From an uncultured Roseburia sp. (lineage in GTDB: Bacteria > Bacillota > Clostridia > Lachnospirales > Lachnospiraceae): a stretch of 23,874 bases of DNA. The notes beneath the pieces were generated by a model. The model ran no database searches. It saw only the letters and a program-made list of their open reading frames with translations, and had not been told where the DNA came from. The position numbers and the translations under genes were made by a program. The stretch covers positions 1 to 23,874 of the forward strand of contig CAKRLC010000035.1 of assembly GCA_934358955.1 (NCBI GenBank), read 5' to 3'. Shown here one piece after another: positions 6,676 through 16,883 of the stretch (position 1 is its first letter; each line of letters opens with the position of its first letter).

Positions 6676-8169
6676 TTATTTTACATTTAAAAAACGTTTT
6701 ACAACAGCCGGCATCTCTTCTACTTCGCAGACGGTGTTATGACGGATCTCTGCTGTACGGATTTCTTCGATTGCCCCTGGAACAGCCACATTGCCGATAC
6801 GGCTCAGTTCGTCCACAAGTTCAAAATCAGACATGCTGTCATATTTTGGATCAATTGCATCCATAACGCTTCTTGTAAACTTGAACGGACTTGCAGTAGA
6901 CGCGATCACAGTCTTTGTCTCTGTATCTCCGGAATCCTTCAGGTATTTATGATATACACCTGTCGCTACTGCTGTGTGGGTATCAATAATGTATCCGGTC
7001 TTCTCATAGAGCGCTTTAATCTCCTGCGCAGTCTCTTCCTCGCTTGTATAATTTCCATAGAAATCAGCCAGCTTTTCCTTCATCTCCGGTGTGATCTCAT
7101 ATTTTCCTTCTGTATTCAGATTCTTCATAAAAGCAACATCCTGATTTGCGTCGTTTCCTGCAATACGGTAAATGAGACGCTCTAAGTTGCTGGAAATCAG
7201 AATATCCATAGAAGGTGAATTTGTCAGAATAAACTCTCTGTTTTTGTCATAGATTCCGGTAGAGAAGAAATCATATAATACTTTATTTTCATTGGATGCG
7301 CAGATTAATTTTGCGATCGGCACTCCCATATTTTTTGCATAAAATGCAGCAAGGATATTACCGAAATTTCCGGTCGGAACAACAACATTGATCTTCTCAT
7401 CCTTTGCGATCACGCCATTGGCATACAGCTTTGCATATGCATATACATAATATACGATCTGTGGCACCAGTCGGCCGATATTGATCGAGTTTGCAGAAGA
7501 GAACTGATAACCTGCATCAGCAAGCTCTCTGGCAAGTTCCTTGTCTCCAAACATCTTCTTTACACCAGTCTGTGCCTGGTCAAAGTTTCCATGGATTCCA
7601 ACAACAAAGGTGTTCTCACCCTTCTGTGTTAACATCTGTTTCTCCTGGATCGGGCTGACACCATTCTTTGGATAAAATACAATGATCTTTGTACCCTTCA
7701 CATCTGCGAATCCTGCCATTGCAGCCTTTCCGGTATCGCCGGAGGTTGCTGTCAGGATCACGATCTCATTTTTCACCTGGTTTTTCTTTGCTGCTGTTGT
7801 AAGCAGATGCGGCAGGATGGATAATGCCATATCCTTGAATGCGATCGTTGAGCCGTGGAAAAGTTCCAGATAATAAGCACCATCTGCCTGTACAAGCGGT
7901 GCGATCTCTTCTGTATCAAACTTGGAATCATAGGCAGCATTGATGCAATGCTTTAATTCTTCTTCTGTAAAATCTGTTAAGAACTTTTTCATTACTTCAT
8001 ACGCAGTCTCCTGATAGGACATGCCTGCCAGTTCCTCAATTGTTTTATCCAGCGCCGGAATCTCAACAGGAACAAATAAACCACCGTCCTCGGACAATCC
8101 CTGTAAAATAGCCTGGGAAGCTGTTACTCTTTCGTTTGCATCTCGTGTACTTGTATACATCAATTCCAT
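6676..8169 (-). CDS. thrC: Threonine synthase
   Basis: This 497-residue PLP enzyme converts O-phospho-L-homoserine to threonine, the last step of threonine synthesis. The PLP lysine is Lys112 in FHGSTIAFKDMAL; the phosphate-binding TATSGDTGKAAM block and the NFGNILAAFYAKNMG segment are both present. The N-terminal YTSTRD...ASQAILQGLSEDGGLFVP region and the length mark it as the long (yeast/E. coli-type) class and not the roughly 350-residue Bacillus class. The start at ATG 8169 has AGGA/GAGG just upstream; an ATG three codons later is possible. It is transcribed alone from a consensus promoter at 8307-8335. Threonine feeds isoleucine synthesis, which fits the neighbouring leu and ilv genes. 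Confidence 0.96.
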   Translation of the reverse strand: MELMYTSTRDANERVTASQAILQGLSEDGGLFVPVEIPALDKTIEELAGMSYQETAYEVMKKFLTDFTEEELKHCINAAYDSKFDTEEIAPLVQADGAYYLELFHGSTIAFKDMALSILPHLLTTAAKKNQVKNEIVILTATSGDTGKAAMAGFADVKGTKIIVFYPKNGVSPIQEKQMLTQKGENTFVVGIHGNFDQAQTGVKKMFGDKELARELADAGYQFSSANSINIGRLVPQIVYYVYAYAKLYANGVIAKDEKINVVVPTGNFGNILAAFYAKNMGVPIAKLICASNENKVLYDFFSTGIYDKNREFILTNSPSMDILISSNLERLIYRIAGNDANQDVAFMKNLNTEGKYEITPEMKEKLADFYGNYTSEEETAQEIKALYEKTGYIIDTHTAVATGVYHKYLKDSGDTETKTVIASTASPFKFTRSVMDAIDPKYDSMSDFELVDELSRIGNVAVPGAIEEIRTAEIRHNTVCEVEEMPAVVKRFLNVK

Positions 8170-8279
8170 ATCCTATTCCTCGTTTTCTTTCTTCTATCGT
8201 AATAAACATCTTTTCCCTTAAAATTCAGGTAAGCGAAGCTTTTCTACTTTAAAGGGTTCTTATATACAAAGTAAAAAAG

Positions 8280-8305
8280 CTGTGCGCATGCATTTCGCAT
8301 ACGCA
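8280..8305 (-). terminator. Probable leuCD terminator overlapping the thrC start site
   Basis: On the minus strand an inverted repeat GTGCGTATGC / GCATGCGCAC (10 pairs, one G-U, 5-nt loop) is followed by AGCTTTTTT. It lies about 60 nt past the leuD stop. Its 5' arm sits immediately downstream of the thrC -10 box, so it also has the position of an operator. Confidence 0.65.
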
Positions 8306-8306
8306 C

Positions 8307-8335
8307 ATTATAAAGAAACCAGTCATTCATGTCAA
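8307..8335 (-). promoter_or_regulatory. Consensus thrC promoter
   Basis: Reading leftwards, TTGACA (8330-8335) is separated by exactly 17 nt from TATAAT (8307-8312), a perfect sigma-A consensus. The start is expected near 8300, giving a 5' leader of about 130 nt before thrC. Confidence 0.9.
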
Positions 8336-8363
8336 TGAATGAACGCACTAAAACCTATTATTT

Positions 8364-8858
8364 TTATTCCTGTTTTTGATTAATATAATTAATCAATCCC
8401 TCGCAGTCAATGATTTTCTGCATGAACGGCGGAAATGCCTGTCCCTGGAAAGATGCTCCTGTTGTTTTATCTGTGATCACACCTGTGTCAAAATTAATCT
8501 CAACTTCATCTCCTGCCTTAATCTCTTTTGCTGCTTCCGGGCATTCGATGATTGGAAGACCGATATTGATCGCATTGCGATAAAAAATTCTGGCAAAGGT
8601 TTCCGCAATGACACAGCTGATCCCTGCTGCCTTGATCGCGATCGGAGCATGTTCTCTGGAAGAACCACAGCCAAAGTTTTTATTGGCAACCATGATATCT
8701 CCTACTTTTACATTATTGACGAACTCTTTGTCAATGTCCTCCATGCAATGTGTTGCAAGTTCTTTCGGGTCAGAAGAGTTCAAATATCTTGCCGGGATGA
8801 TCACATCCGTATCTACATTATCTCCATATTTAAATACATGTCCACATGCTGCTTTCAT
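8364..8858 (-). CDS. leuD: 3-isopropylmalate dehydratase small subunit
   Basis: This 164-residue subunit pairs with LeuC to isomerise 2-isopropylmalate to 3-isopropylmalate in leucine synthesis. Diagnostic blocks are [16 protein letters not shown] (residues 11-26), [12 protein letters not shown] (61-72) and the [17 protein letters not shown] segment. The short length is that of the archaeal/clostridial type; E. coli LeuD is about 200 residues. The ATG at 8858 is 13 nt from the leuC stop, and the AGGAGG ribosome site sits in that gap, indicating one co-translated leuCD unit. leuB does not follow, which is unusual since leuCDB is a common order. Confidence 0.96.
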   Translation of the reverse strand: MKAACGHVFKYGDNVDTDVIIPARYLNSSDPKELATHCMEDIDKEFVNNVKVGDIMVANKNFGCGSSREHAPIAIKAAGISCVIAETFARIFYRNAINIGLPIIECPEAAKEIKAGDEVEINFDTGVITDKTTGASFQGQAFPPFMQKIIDCEGLINYINQKQE

Positions 8859-8870
8859 CTTCTTTTCCTC

Positions 8871-10133
8871 CTACATGACTTCTTCCGGACCGGAAATCTT
8901 TCCGGTGATCGCACTTGCTGCTGCAACTGCAGGACTTGCAAGGTAAACCTCAGAATCTACGTGTCCCATTCTTCCGACAAAGTTACGGTTTGTCGTTGAT
9001 ACGCAGCGTTCTCCTGCTGCAAGGATTCCCATATAGCCGCCAAGACATGGTCCACAGGTAGGTGTGCTGACAACCGCTCCTGCCTCGATAAAGGTCTTTA
9101 ACAGTCCTTCTTCCATTGCCTGCAAATAAATCTTCTGTGTTGCCGGAATCACGATCACGCGGATTCCTTTTTTCACTTTCTTATCTTTTAAAATAGAAGC
9201 TGCAATACGCAGGTCATCGATACGTCCATTGGTGCAGGATCCGATCACTACCTGATCGATCTTCACATCACCGACCTCATCGATTGTTTTTGTATTTTCA
9301 GGGAGGTGTGGGAAAGAAACAGTTGGTTTTAACGTACTTAAATCAATCGTAAACTCCTGCTCATATTCTGCATCCTCATCTGCCTCATAGACAACGTATG
9401 GGCGTTTGGAATGTTCTTCCATATACTGTTTTGTAAGATCATCTACCGGGAAAATACCATTCTTTCCACCGGCCTCGATCGCCATATTGGCAATTGTGAA
9501 ACGATCATCCATAGAAAGATACTGGATTCCATCACCTACAAATTCCATGGATTTGTATAAAGCTCCATCCACTCCGATCATTCCGATAATATGAAGGATA
9601 ACATCTTTTCCGCTGATCCATTTTGCAGGTTTTCCGGTCAGATTAAATTTGATAGCTGCCGGCACCTTAAACCATGCTTTTCCGGTTGCCATTCCTGCTG
9701 CCATATCTGTACTTCCGACGCCTGTAGAAAATGCTCCGAGTGCTCCATACGTACAGGTATGAGAGTCTGCACCGATGATCACATCACCTGCAACGGTCAG
9801 TCCTTTTTCTGGAAGAAGTGCATGCTCGATTCCCATTTCTCCTACATCAAAATAATTTGAAATCTCATGCTTACATGCAAATTCTCTGACGCATTTACAG
9901 TGTTCCGCTGATTTAATATCCTTATTTGGGACAAAATGGTCTAAAACAAGTGCAATTTTGTCCTTATGGAAAACTCCTTCTGCTTTCATTTTATCCATTT
10001 CGTGGATCGCAACCGGTGAAGTAATATCATTTCCGAGAACAAGATCCAAATCTGCCTCGATCAACTGTCCTGCACTTACAGATGGAAGTCCTGCATGTGC
10101 TGCCAGGATCTTCTGTGTCATTGTCATTCCCAT
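8871..10133 (-). CDS. leuC: 3-isopropylmalate dehydratase large subunit
   Basis: This 420-residue aconitase-family subunit carries the 4Fe-4S cluster of isopropylmalate isomerase. Cluster ligands are Cys300 in IGSCTNG and Cys360 and Cys363 in PTCGPCLGG. The [15 protein letters not shown] block (121-135) and the C-terminal [12 protein letters not shown] segment are typical. The length fits the archaeal-type large subunit that partners the short LeuD; the E. coli type is about 466. The start is ATG 10133 with AGGAGG 9 nt upstream; two further ATGs follow within five codons but lie farther from the ribosome site. It is divergent from a LysR-type gene that probably regulates it. Confidence 0.96.
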   Translation of the reverse strand: MGMTMTQKILAAHAGLPSVSAGQLIEADLDLVLGNDITSPVAIHEMDKMKAEGVFHKDKIALVLDHFVPNKDIKSAEHCKCVREFACKHEISNYFDVGEMGIEHALLPEKGLTVAGDVIIGADSHTCTYGALGAFSTGVGSTDMAAGMATGKAWFKVPAAIKFNLTGKPAKWISGKDVILHIIGMIGVDGALYKSMEFVGDGIQYLSMDDRFTIANMAIEAGGKNGIFPVDDLTKQYMEEHSKRPYVVYEADEDAEYEQEFTIDLSTLKPTVSFPHLPENTKTIDEVGDVKIDQVVIGSCTNGRIDDLRIAASILKDKKVKKGIRVIVIPATQKIYLQAMEEGLLKTFIEAGAVVSTPTCGPCLGGYMGILAAGERCVSTTNRNFVGRMGHVDSEVYLASPAVAAASAITGKISGPEEVM

Positions 10134-10226
10134 TCTGTAATACCTCCTAATATCATTCTTTCTTATTTCTATTTGCTTTTATTTTATCAAAAACCGTAAA
10201 AGCATCATTCTCAATTTTGTAGTTTC

Positions 10227-10255
10227 ATTCTAACATAGCCATTATTATAAAACAA
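10227..10255 (-). promoter_or_regulatory. Predicted leuCD promoter
   Basis: On the minus strand TTGTTT (10250-10255) lies 17 nt before TAGAAT (10227-10232), leaving a leader of about 85 nt with no T-box or leader peptide that I can see. Confidence 0.55.
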
Positions 10256-10294
10256 ATACATAATAAACATATTTACCATAACTGATTTTTATGT

Positions 10295-10308
10295 TATGAT
10301 GCATCATA
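10295..10308. promoter_or_regulatory. Palindromic candidate operator between leuC and the LysR gene
   Basis: TATGATGCATCATA is a perfect 14-bp palindrome, 37 bp upstream of the LysR start and about 40 bp upstream of the predicted leuC -35 box. LysR-type proteins usually bind T-N11-A dyads near their divergent promoters. The site is a candidate only. Confidence 0.5.
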
Positions 10309-10344
10309 TCATATAAAACAGAGCATTGTTTATAAGGAGAATTT

Positions 10345-11250
10345 ATGAATCAGAATTTGTCATCCTACCGTATCTTTTATACCGTTGCCAACACCGGCAA
10401 TATTTCAAAAGCTGCAAAGGAGCTTTATATCAGCCAGCCTGCGATCAGCAAATCCATTCAGAAATTAGAGGAAAGTGTTGGCTGCAAGCTTTTTTCCAGA
10501 AGCTCCCGCGGAGTTATCCTTACAGAAGAAGGGAAGCTTCTCTATGAGCATGTCCGTGAGGCATTCGAAACGCTCACACTTGGTGAAGAAAAGTTAAAAA
10601 GATCCATTGAGCTTGGTGTCGGTCATCTGAAAATTGGCGTCAGTTCTACTTTATGTAAGTATCTTCTGCTTCCTTACCTGAAAGAATTCATCCGGCAGAA
10701 TCCTCATATCTCGATTTCCATCTCCTGCCAGTCAACGAATGAAACCTTAAAGCTGTTGGAGGATAACAAAATCGACATCGGGCTTATCGGAAAACCGGAT
10801 GCATCCAAAAATATCCATTTTGATTATCTGGAAGAAATCGAAGACATTTTTGTTGCTGCAAAAGATTATCTGCGCAACCTGAAAGCCCGCGGCATCCAGA
10901 AATCACAGATCTTGCAGAACTCTACACTGATGCTTTTGAATAAAAATAATATGACGCGCCAATATATCGATGACTATCTGCAGGAACATCAGATACAGAT
11001 CAAAGATTCCATTGACATTTCCGATATGGATCTCCTGATCGAATTTGCGCGGATCGGTGTCGGTGTTGCCTGTGTCATCAAAAATTTTGTCCAGGCAGAT
11101 CTGCAAAATGGAACGCTTATAGAGATCCCGCTTGGCTTTCCGATCCACAAAAGGGAAGTCGGCTTTGCTTACAAATCTACCTCTCATCCGTCAAAATCCC
11201 TGCAGGAGTTTATCCGTTTTTATCAGAGATATCAAAAGGAGCTGCACTAG
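10345..11250 (+). CDS. LysR-family transcriptional regulator, divergent from leuCD
   Basis: This 301-residue protein has an N-terminal winged helix-turn-helix (residues 1-60; recognition helix around ISKAAKELYISQPAISKSIQKLEESVG) and a LysR substrate-binding domain from about residue 90 to the end. AAGGAG precedes the ATG by 5 nt. Divergence from leuCD and a palindrome in the shared spacer suggest that it controls leucine synthesis, perhaps with 2-isopropylmalate or a related intermediate as effector; that is inference from position. The last sense codons and the stop lie inside the terminator hairpin. The family is firm, the regulon is not shown. Confidence 0.93.
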   Translation: MNQNLSSYRIFYTVANTGNISKAAKELYISQPAISKSIQKLEESVGCKLFSRSSRGVILTEEGKLLYEHVREAFETLTLGEEKLKRSIELGVGHLKIGVSSTLCKYLLLPYLKEFIRQNPHISISISCQSTNETLKLLEDNKIDIGLIGKPDASKNIHFDYLEEIEDIFVAAKDYLRNLKARGIQKSQILQNSTLMLLNKNNMTRQYIDDYLQEHQIQIKDSIDISDMDLLIEFARIGVGVACVIKNFVQADLQNGTLIEIPLGFPIHKREVGFAYKSTSHPSKSLQEFIRFYQRYQKELH

Positions 11251-11258
11251 GCAGCTCC
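11238..11258. terminator. Bidirectional terminator shared by the LysR gene and leuS
   Basis: GGAGCTGC / GCAGCTCC (arms 11238-11245 and 11251-11258) encloses the LysR stop codon in its loop. CTTTTTCGTTTG follows on the plus strand and TTTTGATAT on the minus strand, so it can end both convergent transcripts. The leuS stop is only 17 bp away. Confidence 0.85.
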
Positions 11259-11274
11259 CTTTTTCGTTTGTTTT

Positions 11275-13692
11275 TTATTTCATTACAATATTTACAATAC
11301 GTCCCGGAACATAAATTTCTTTTACGATGTTTCCGGTCAGCTTGTCAGCGATCGACTCTTTTGCCTTTGCAATGACGTCTTCTTTTGCATCATCTTTTCC
11401 AATGGCAAGTGTTCCTTTTGTCTTACCATTAATCTGTACGGCAATCTCTACGGTGCTTTCTACTGTCTTGGCTTCCTCGTATTCCGGCCAGGTTGTCTCA
11501 TAAACCTTTCCTTCAAAGCCTGCGATCTGCCATAATTCCTCTGTAATATGAGGTGCAACCGGGTTTAATAATGTGATCAGTGTCTTAAACTCGCCTTTTG
11601 TGATCGCATTCTTTTTATAGAAATCATTGATCAGTGCCATCATTGCAGCAATGGCAGTGTTATATTTCAGGTTTTCGAAATCACTGCTTACTTTTTTGAT
11701 TGTCTGATGCATCTTTGTTTCCATATCAGAAGAATATCCCTCTTCTTCTGTCATAAGATCCTGTAATTTCCATACACGCTCTAAGAAACGGCGGCAGCCT
11801 TTTACACCATCTTCAGACCAGGATGCACTCAGATCAAATGCTCCGATAAACATTTCATAAGTTCTTAATGTATCAGCTCCGTATTCTCTTACGATATCAT
11901 CCGGATTAACAACGTTTCCTCTGGACTTGGACATCTTCTCGCCGTTTTCTCCGAGGATCATTCCATGGGAAGTTCTCTTCTGGTATGGTTCCGGACAAGG
12001 AACTACTCCCTCATCATAGAGGAATTTGTGCCAGAATCTGGAGTAAAGTAAATGTAAGGTTGTATGCTCCATACCACCATTATACCAGTCAACCGGCATC
12101 CAGTATTTTAATGCTTCCTTGCTTGCAAGTGCTTCGTCATTGTGTGGATCTGTATATCTTAAGAAATACCAGGAAGATCCAGCCCACTGAGGCATCGTAT
12201 CTGTCTCTCTCTTAGCCGGTCCGCCACAGCAAGGACAGGTTGTGTTTACCCAGTCCGTCATTGCTGCCAGTGGAGATTCTCCGTTATCGGTTGGCATATA
12301 GCTGTCAACTTCCGGCAGCATTAATGGAAGCTCACTCTCGGAAATCGGAACATAACCACATTTATCACAGTGTACGATCGGGATTGGCTCACCCCAATAT
12401 CTCTGACGGGAGAATACCCAGTCTCTTAATTTATAATTAGTCTTTGCTGTTCCGATGCCTTTTTCTTCTAGGAACTCGATCATCTTTGCTTTTGCATCTT
12501 TTACTTCAAGTCCGTTAAGGAAGTCTGAATTGATCAGAACGCCTGTTGCAACATCTGTAAATGCTGCTTCATTGATATCAACCTCTTCTCCGTTCTTGGC
12601 AACAACCTGGATCATTGGAAGGTTGAATTTCTTTGCAAACTCCCAGTCACGCTCATCGTGTGCCGGTACTGCCATGATCGCACCGGTACCATAAGACATT
12701 AATACATAATCAGAGATCCATACCGGAATTTCTTTTCCATTTACCGGATTTACTGCTGTTAAGCCATCGATGCATACACCTGTTTTATCTTTTGCAAGCT
12801 CTGCACGTTCAAAATCAGATTTCTTTGCAGCTTCCTCACGATATGCTACAATTTCATCCCAGTTTTTGATCTCATCTTTATATTTGTCAATGATTGGATG
12901 CTCTGGAGAAACAACCATATAGGTAACTCCGAATAATGTATCACAACGGGTTGTGTATACGCGAAGCTTGTCATCTTTTCCTTTTATAGAAAAATCTACT
13001 TCTGCACCGGTTGATTTTCCAATCCAGTTTTTCTGGGAAACCTTAACACGTTCAATATAATCTACGCCATCTAAGCCTTCGATCAGTTTTTCTGCATAGT
13101 CAGTGATCTTTAACATCCACTCACTCTTAACCTTGCGGACTACCGGAGAGCCACAACGCTCGCAGACACCATTTACTACTTCCTCATTTGCAAGACCTAC
13201 TTTACAGGAAGTACACCAGTTGATCGGCATTTCTTTCTTATATGCAAGACCAGCTTTGAATAATTTCAGGAAAATCCACTGTGTCCATTTGTAATAATTT
13301 GGATCTGTTGTGTTGATCTCTCTGTCCCAGTCAAAAGAATAACCGAGTGAATGAAGCTGCTCTTTAAATCTTGCTACATTCTTCTCTGTAACGATCTTTG
13401 GATGGATTTTGTTCTTGATCGCATAGTTTTCTGTAGGAAGTCCAAATGCATCCCATCCCATTGGATAAAGGACATTGTATCCCTGCATTCTTCTCTTTCT
13501 TGCTACGATATCAAGTGCTGTGTAAGGTCTTGGATGACCTACGTGAAGTCCCTGTCCGGATGGATATGGGAATTCAACTAATGCATAATATTTTGGCTTT
13601 GTAAAGTCATTGGTTGCTGCAAAAGCTTTCTCGTCGTCCCAGACTTTCTGCCATTTTTTCTCAACTACTTTATGATTATAAAGTTCTGCCAT
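11275..13692 (-). CDS. leuS: Leucyl-tRNA synthetase
   Basis: This 805-residue class I synthetase charges tRNA-Leu. The HIGH signature is HVGH (residues 50-53, in [15 protein letters not shown]) and the KMSKS signature is intact in [16 protein letters not shown]. The CP1 editing domain shows the Thr-rich TTRCDTLFG motif and the AVPAHDERD segment that hold the mischarged amino acid. Two CxxC pairs ([10 protein letters not shown]...CERCG) suggest a zinc-binding insertion, and a second cluster is near CDKCGY...CPCCGG. Length is that of the bacterial type. GGAGGAAT precedes the ATG by about 6 nt. Expression is controlled by a T-box leader with a CUC specifier; an extra palindromic element and terminator lie between that leader and the gene. 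Confidence 0.98.
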   Translation of the reverse strand: MAELYNHKVVEKKWQKVWDDEKAFAATNDFTKPKYYALVEFPYPSGQGLHVGHPRPYTALDIVARKRRMQGYNVLYPMGWDAFGLPTENYAIKNKIHPKIVTEKNVARFKEQLHSLGYSFDWDREINTTDPNYYKWTQWIFLKLFKAGLAYKKEMPINWCTSCKVGLANEEVVNGVCERCGSPVVRKVKSEWMLKITDYAEKLIEGLDGVDYIERVKVSQKNWIGKSTGAEVDFSIKGKDDKLRVYTTRCDTLFGVTYMVVSPEHPIIDKYKDEIKNWDEIVAYREEAAKKSDFERAELAKDKTGVCIDGLTAVNPVNGKEIPVWISDYVLMSYGTGAIMAVPAHDERDWEFAKKFNLPMIQVVAKNGEEVDINEAAFTDVATGVLINSDFLNGLEVKDAKAKMIEFLEEKGIGTAKTNYKLRDWVFSRQRYWGEPIPIVHCDKCGYVPISESELPLMLPEVDSYMPTDNGESPLAAMTDWVNTTCPCCGGPAKRETDTMPQWAGSSWYFLRYTDPHNDEALASKEALKYWMPVDWYNGGMEHTTLHLLYSRFWHKFLYDEGVVPCPEPYQKRTSHGMILGENGEKMSKSRGNVVNPDDIVREYGADTLRTYEMFIGAFDLSASWSEDGVKGCRRFLERVWKLQDLMTEEEGYSSDMETKMHQTIKKVSSDFENLKYNTAIAAMMALINDFYKKNAITKGEFKTLITLLNPVAPHITEELWQIAGFEGKVYETTWPEYEEAKTVESTVEIAVQINGKTKGTLAIGKDDAKEDVIAKAKESIADKLTGNIVKEIYVPGRIVNIVMK

Positions 13693-13743
13693 GATATTCC
13701 TCCTTCTTTATTATCAAGCATTTCATGGATTTTCTAATGTGAT

Positions 13744-13770
13744 AAAAAAGAATGTGCTTTGGCACATTCT
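13744..13770 (-). terminator. Second terminator-like hairpin between T-box and leuS
   Basis: On the minus strand AGAATGTGC-CAAA-GCACATTCT (arms 13749-13757 and 13762-13770) is a perfect 9-bp stem followed directly by TTTTTTA. It has the full form of an intrinsic terminator yet lies downstream of the T-box decision point and 50 nt before the leuS start codon. Confidence 0.75.
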
Positions 13771-13819
13771 CGCGCCGAGCTTTTTGTGTCATAGGACAAA
13801 GTTTTCTATGACACAAAAA
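13744..13819 (-). repeat. Palindromic element family B, copy in the leuS leader
   Basis: A perfect 14-bp inverted repeat (TTTTTGTGTCATAG at 13781-13794, complement at 13806-13819) is followed leftwards by a second hairpin and six T. The order, the AAAAAAGAATG end, the TTGGCAC block and the TTTTGTGT-ATAGG arms all recur at 22179-22257. The right arm abuts the T-run of the leuS T-box terminator. Confidence 0.8.
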
Positions 13820-13820
13820 A

Positions 13821-14088
13821 ATCTTCGCCTCTAAAAAGAGACGAAGATCTGTTATCACTCCGTGGTACCACTCTAATTCGCAGGATGAACTTCTCATCCA
13901 TATACGCACTCATATTCTTAACGCGAATCACACGTTCCGACCTACTTGCAGCCATCACCGGTTCAGCCGAAAAACTCAGAGGCGAGTTGGGAACTTCCAA
14001 AATACTGTCTCGCACCATCCGACAGTTCTCTGATGCATCTTCCGTTCTTAATACTCCTCGTCAACGTCTTAATTTATGCTTATAACAT
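13821..14088 (-). promoter_or_regulatory. leuS T-box riboswitch (specifier CUC, leucine)
   Basis: The T-box motif AGAGTGGTACCACGG is at 13860-13874 and the conditional terminator hairpin at 13821-13848, followed by a T-run. Stem I is closed by CAGAG/CUCUG; its apical hairpin is ACUGUC/GACAGU with a GGAUGGUG loop. Directly 5' of the closing strand is CUC, a leucine codon, in the specifier position. When uncharged tRNA-Leu pairs with CUC and with the T-box bulge, the antiterminator forms and leuS is transcribed. Stem I is shorter than in Bacillus leaders. Confidence 0.93.
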
Positions 14089-14093
14089 GATTT

Positions 14094-14121
14094 ATTTTAA
14101 CATATCGATTTCATTTGTCAA
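14094..14121 (-). promoter_or_regulatory. Promoter of the leuS T-box transcript
   Basis: Reading leftwards, TTGACA (14116-14121) is 16 nt from TAAAAT (14094-14099). The start is near 14087, just upstream of the T-box Stem I. Confidence 0.75.
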
Positions 14122-14192
14122 CAATGGATTTTCGGTAATTATAAATTTCATAGCTGCTGATGTCAGCAAATTATTAATTTACTTTCCTGTCT

Positions 14193-15647
14193 TTATTGAT
14201 TTTCTGAAAGGATCGAATTCATTATTTTTTTTGCTTTCGCAACATCTTTTTTATCCGGGATCATAACAAAACACTTCCGGTCCGGCATGGAATAAGTCTT
14301 TTTATATTCGCCTGTTCCTGTAACCGTATAACTATCAACCGTCCATTTCGTGCCTGTTGCCAGTTCATACCGGACAAGATTATAAATTCTTTCTGACGGA
14401 ATATCCATCATAATGCAGGCACTTATTTCCTCAAGCACATCCCGGTAATTAGCAAGAATAGATGGCGAGGTTACCTTTTTAATAATGGCTTTGATCACTT
14501 CCATTTGATTTCGGCCACGTTGAACATCTCCATCGGAAAAGGAATGTCTTTCTCTTGCAAAGTTAAGTGCCTCAAAACCGTTCAGATAATTATACCCTGT
14601 CGTATAATGCTTAATTCCTTCTACTGTAAAATCATATTCTGAATACACATTAATACCGCCCAGTGCATCAATGATCGATTCAAAGCCGCTGAAATTCACG
14701 CGGATGTAATAGTCGATCTGAGTGCCATACAATTTTTCAAGCGCTGCTTTTGAGCAGTCAATTCCATATAAGCCTGCATGTGTCAGCTTATCGTATTCTT
14801 TTTTGTCCGGAAGATATACATAATAGTCACGCGGGGTATTGATCAATTGAACATGACCGGTAGCAGTATTTACAATTGCCAGAATATTAACATCGCTTCT
14901 GCTTCTTGCATTGACCGCGCCCCACATATCGATACCGCTTATGTATACAGTAAATGTATCTTTTTTCAAATCTTCCCCTGACTTTTCTTCAGGTTCAGCA
15001 ATCTTTATTTCAACTTCATCCTCATAAACAGATTTTATCAGATCTCCAAAGTCCTCATAATTTTCCTGTTCTTCTACCATACTGATATAATCATCGTTTA
15101 AAATAATGCCCTGTTCTGTTCCATCTGCCAGCGCATCTGCCAGATTTAATATACTGTCATAAGAAGTTGCTGTCATACCGAGTGATTGAATCTCTTCCTC
15201 TGACAAAAATGCATCTGCTGCATCATCAAAGGATAAATATCCAATGTCCGCATCCTTTAAATCAGAAATACTTTCCGCAGGATCATCTTTCAGAACATAT
15301 GCAGACAGACTGACCACTTCTGTTTTTGTTTCTGTTTTCACCTGTTTTAAGGTATTGTCAACTTTGCTGATCACAAAAATGCCGTAAATAATAACAGCTG
15401 TACAAACAACTGATAATATCATGAAAATAACAGATACGATCTTCTTTTTTCTGGTTAGTACCATGACCACATTCAAGACTGCAATACATGCTAAAAATAC
15501 AATCTGATATGCAATCGGCAACAGCCCTGTTTTTATAAATACAAATTCCAGTCCCAGAACCGCTAATAATTGAATCACCATCAGTATCACGATCATTCCC
15601 TGTTTTTTCAAAAAAGTATGTTTCTCTTTCGCCGTGTCACCTGCCAT
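14193..15647 (-). CDS. LytR-CpsA-Psr (LCP) family cell-wall glycopolymer ligase
   Basis: This 484-residue membrane protein probably transfers undecaprenyl-linked glycopolymers (teichoic acid or capsule-like) to peptidoglycan outside the membrane. Three helices (about 16-38, 44-65, 71-95) precede an extracytoplasmic part. The LCP domain spans about 232-410 and has the residues that bind the lipid pyrophosphate: Arg250/Asp252 in ARSRSDVN, Arg273 in NTPRDYYV, and Arg365, Arg367, Asp374, Arg377 and Arg379 in FARERHSFSDGDVQRGRNQ. Residues 108-220 form an extra domain seen in some clostridial LCP proteins. GAGGAAC precedes the ATG by about 6 nt. It is flanked by unrelated amino-acid genes and seems monocistronic. 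Substrate unknown. Confidence 0.92.
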   Translation of the reverse strand: MAGDTAKEKHTFLKKQGMIVILMVIQLLAVLGLEFVFIKTGLLPIAYQIVFLACIAVLNVVMVLTRKKKIVSVIFMILSVVCTAVIIYGIFVISKVDNTLKQVKTETKTEVVSLSAYVLKDDPAESISDLKDADIGYLSFDDAADAFLSEEEIQSLGMTATSYDSILNLADALADGTEQGIILNDDYISMVEEQENYEDFGDLIKSVYEDEVEIKIAEPEEKSGEDLKKDTFTVYISGIDMWGAVNARSRSDVNILAIVNTATGHVQLINTPRDYYVYLPDKKEYDKLTHAGLYGIDCSKAALEKLYGTQIDYYIRVNFSGFESIIDALGGINVYSEYDFTVEGIKHYTTGYNYLNGFEALNFARERHSFSDGDVQRGRNQMEVIKAIIKKVTSPSILANYRDVLEEISACIMMDIPSERIYNLVRYELATGTKWTVDSYTVTGTGEYKKTYSMPDRKCFVMIPDKKDVAKAKKIMNSILSENQ

Positions 15648-15696
15648 ATTTGTTCCTCTTTTTGATCTACCAATTTGTGTTTATTTTCCATAAAAA

Positions 15697-15755
15697 TTCG
15701 GGAGTCAAAAGCTCTGCTGGCATAAGCTTAAATGCAGAGCCTTTTGACACCCAAT
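15697..15755. repeat. Palindromic element family A, short copy
   Basis: The arms AATTCGGGAGTCAAAAGCTC (from 15697) and GCCTTTTGACACCCAATT (to 15755), with a GCTCTGC/GCAGAGC inner pair, form a hairpin of about 22 pairs. Its outer 17 bases match the ends of the 242-bp copy at 5914-6155, but the centre is unrelated and only 16-18 nt long. It lies between the ilvC terminator and the LCP gene start. Confidence 0.75.
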
Positions 15756-15779
15756 TCCTATAAATTTGAATACGCAAAT

Positions 15780-15812
15780 GAGTACCCGGTCAAAAAATCT
15801 GACCGGGTACTC
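15780..15812 (-). terminator. ilvC terminator hairpin
   Basis: A perfect 13-bp stem GAGTACCCGGTCA / TGACCGGGTACTC (arms 15780-15792 and 15800-15812) lies 20 nt past the ilvC stop. The following minus-strand bases (ATTTGCGTATT) are only modestly T-rich, and six T are in the loop. Confidence 0.75.
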
Positions 15813-15832
15813 ATCCCAACATATGTATCTGA

Positions 15833-16867
<1,035 letters not shown>

Positions 16868-16883
16868 CTATTGTCTAATCGTG

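Noticed and set aside
6288..6866. 192-residue plus-strand frame across the small membrane protein and thrC end
   Set aside because: It is antisense to two genes and their terminator, with no ribosome site and no recognisable domain.
14156..14172. TGCTGA-CA-TCAGCA palindrome behind the LCP gene
   Set aside because: Short stem with no following T-run; could be a weak site but nothing supports a function.
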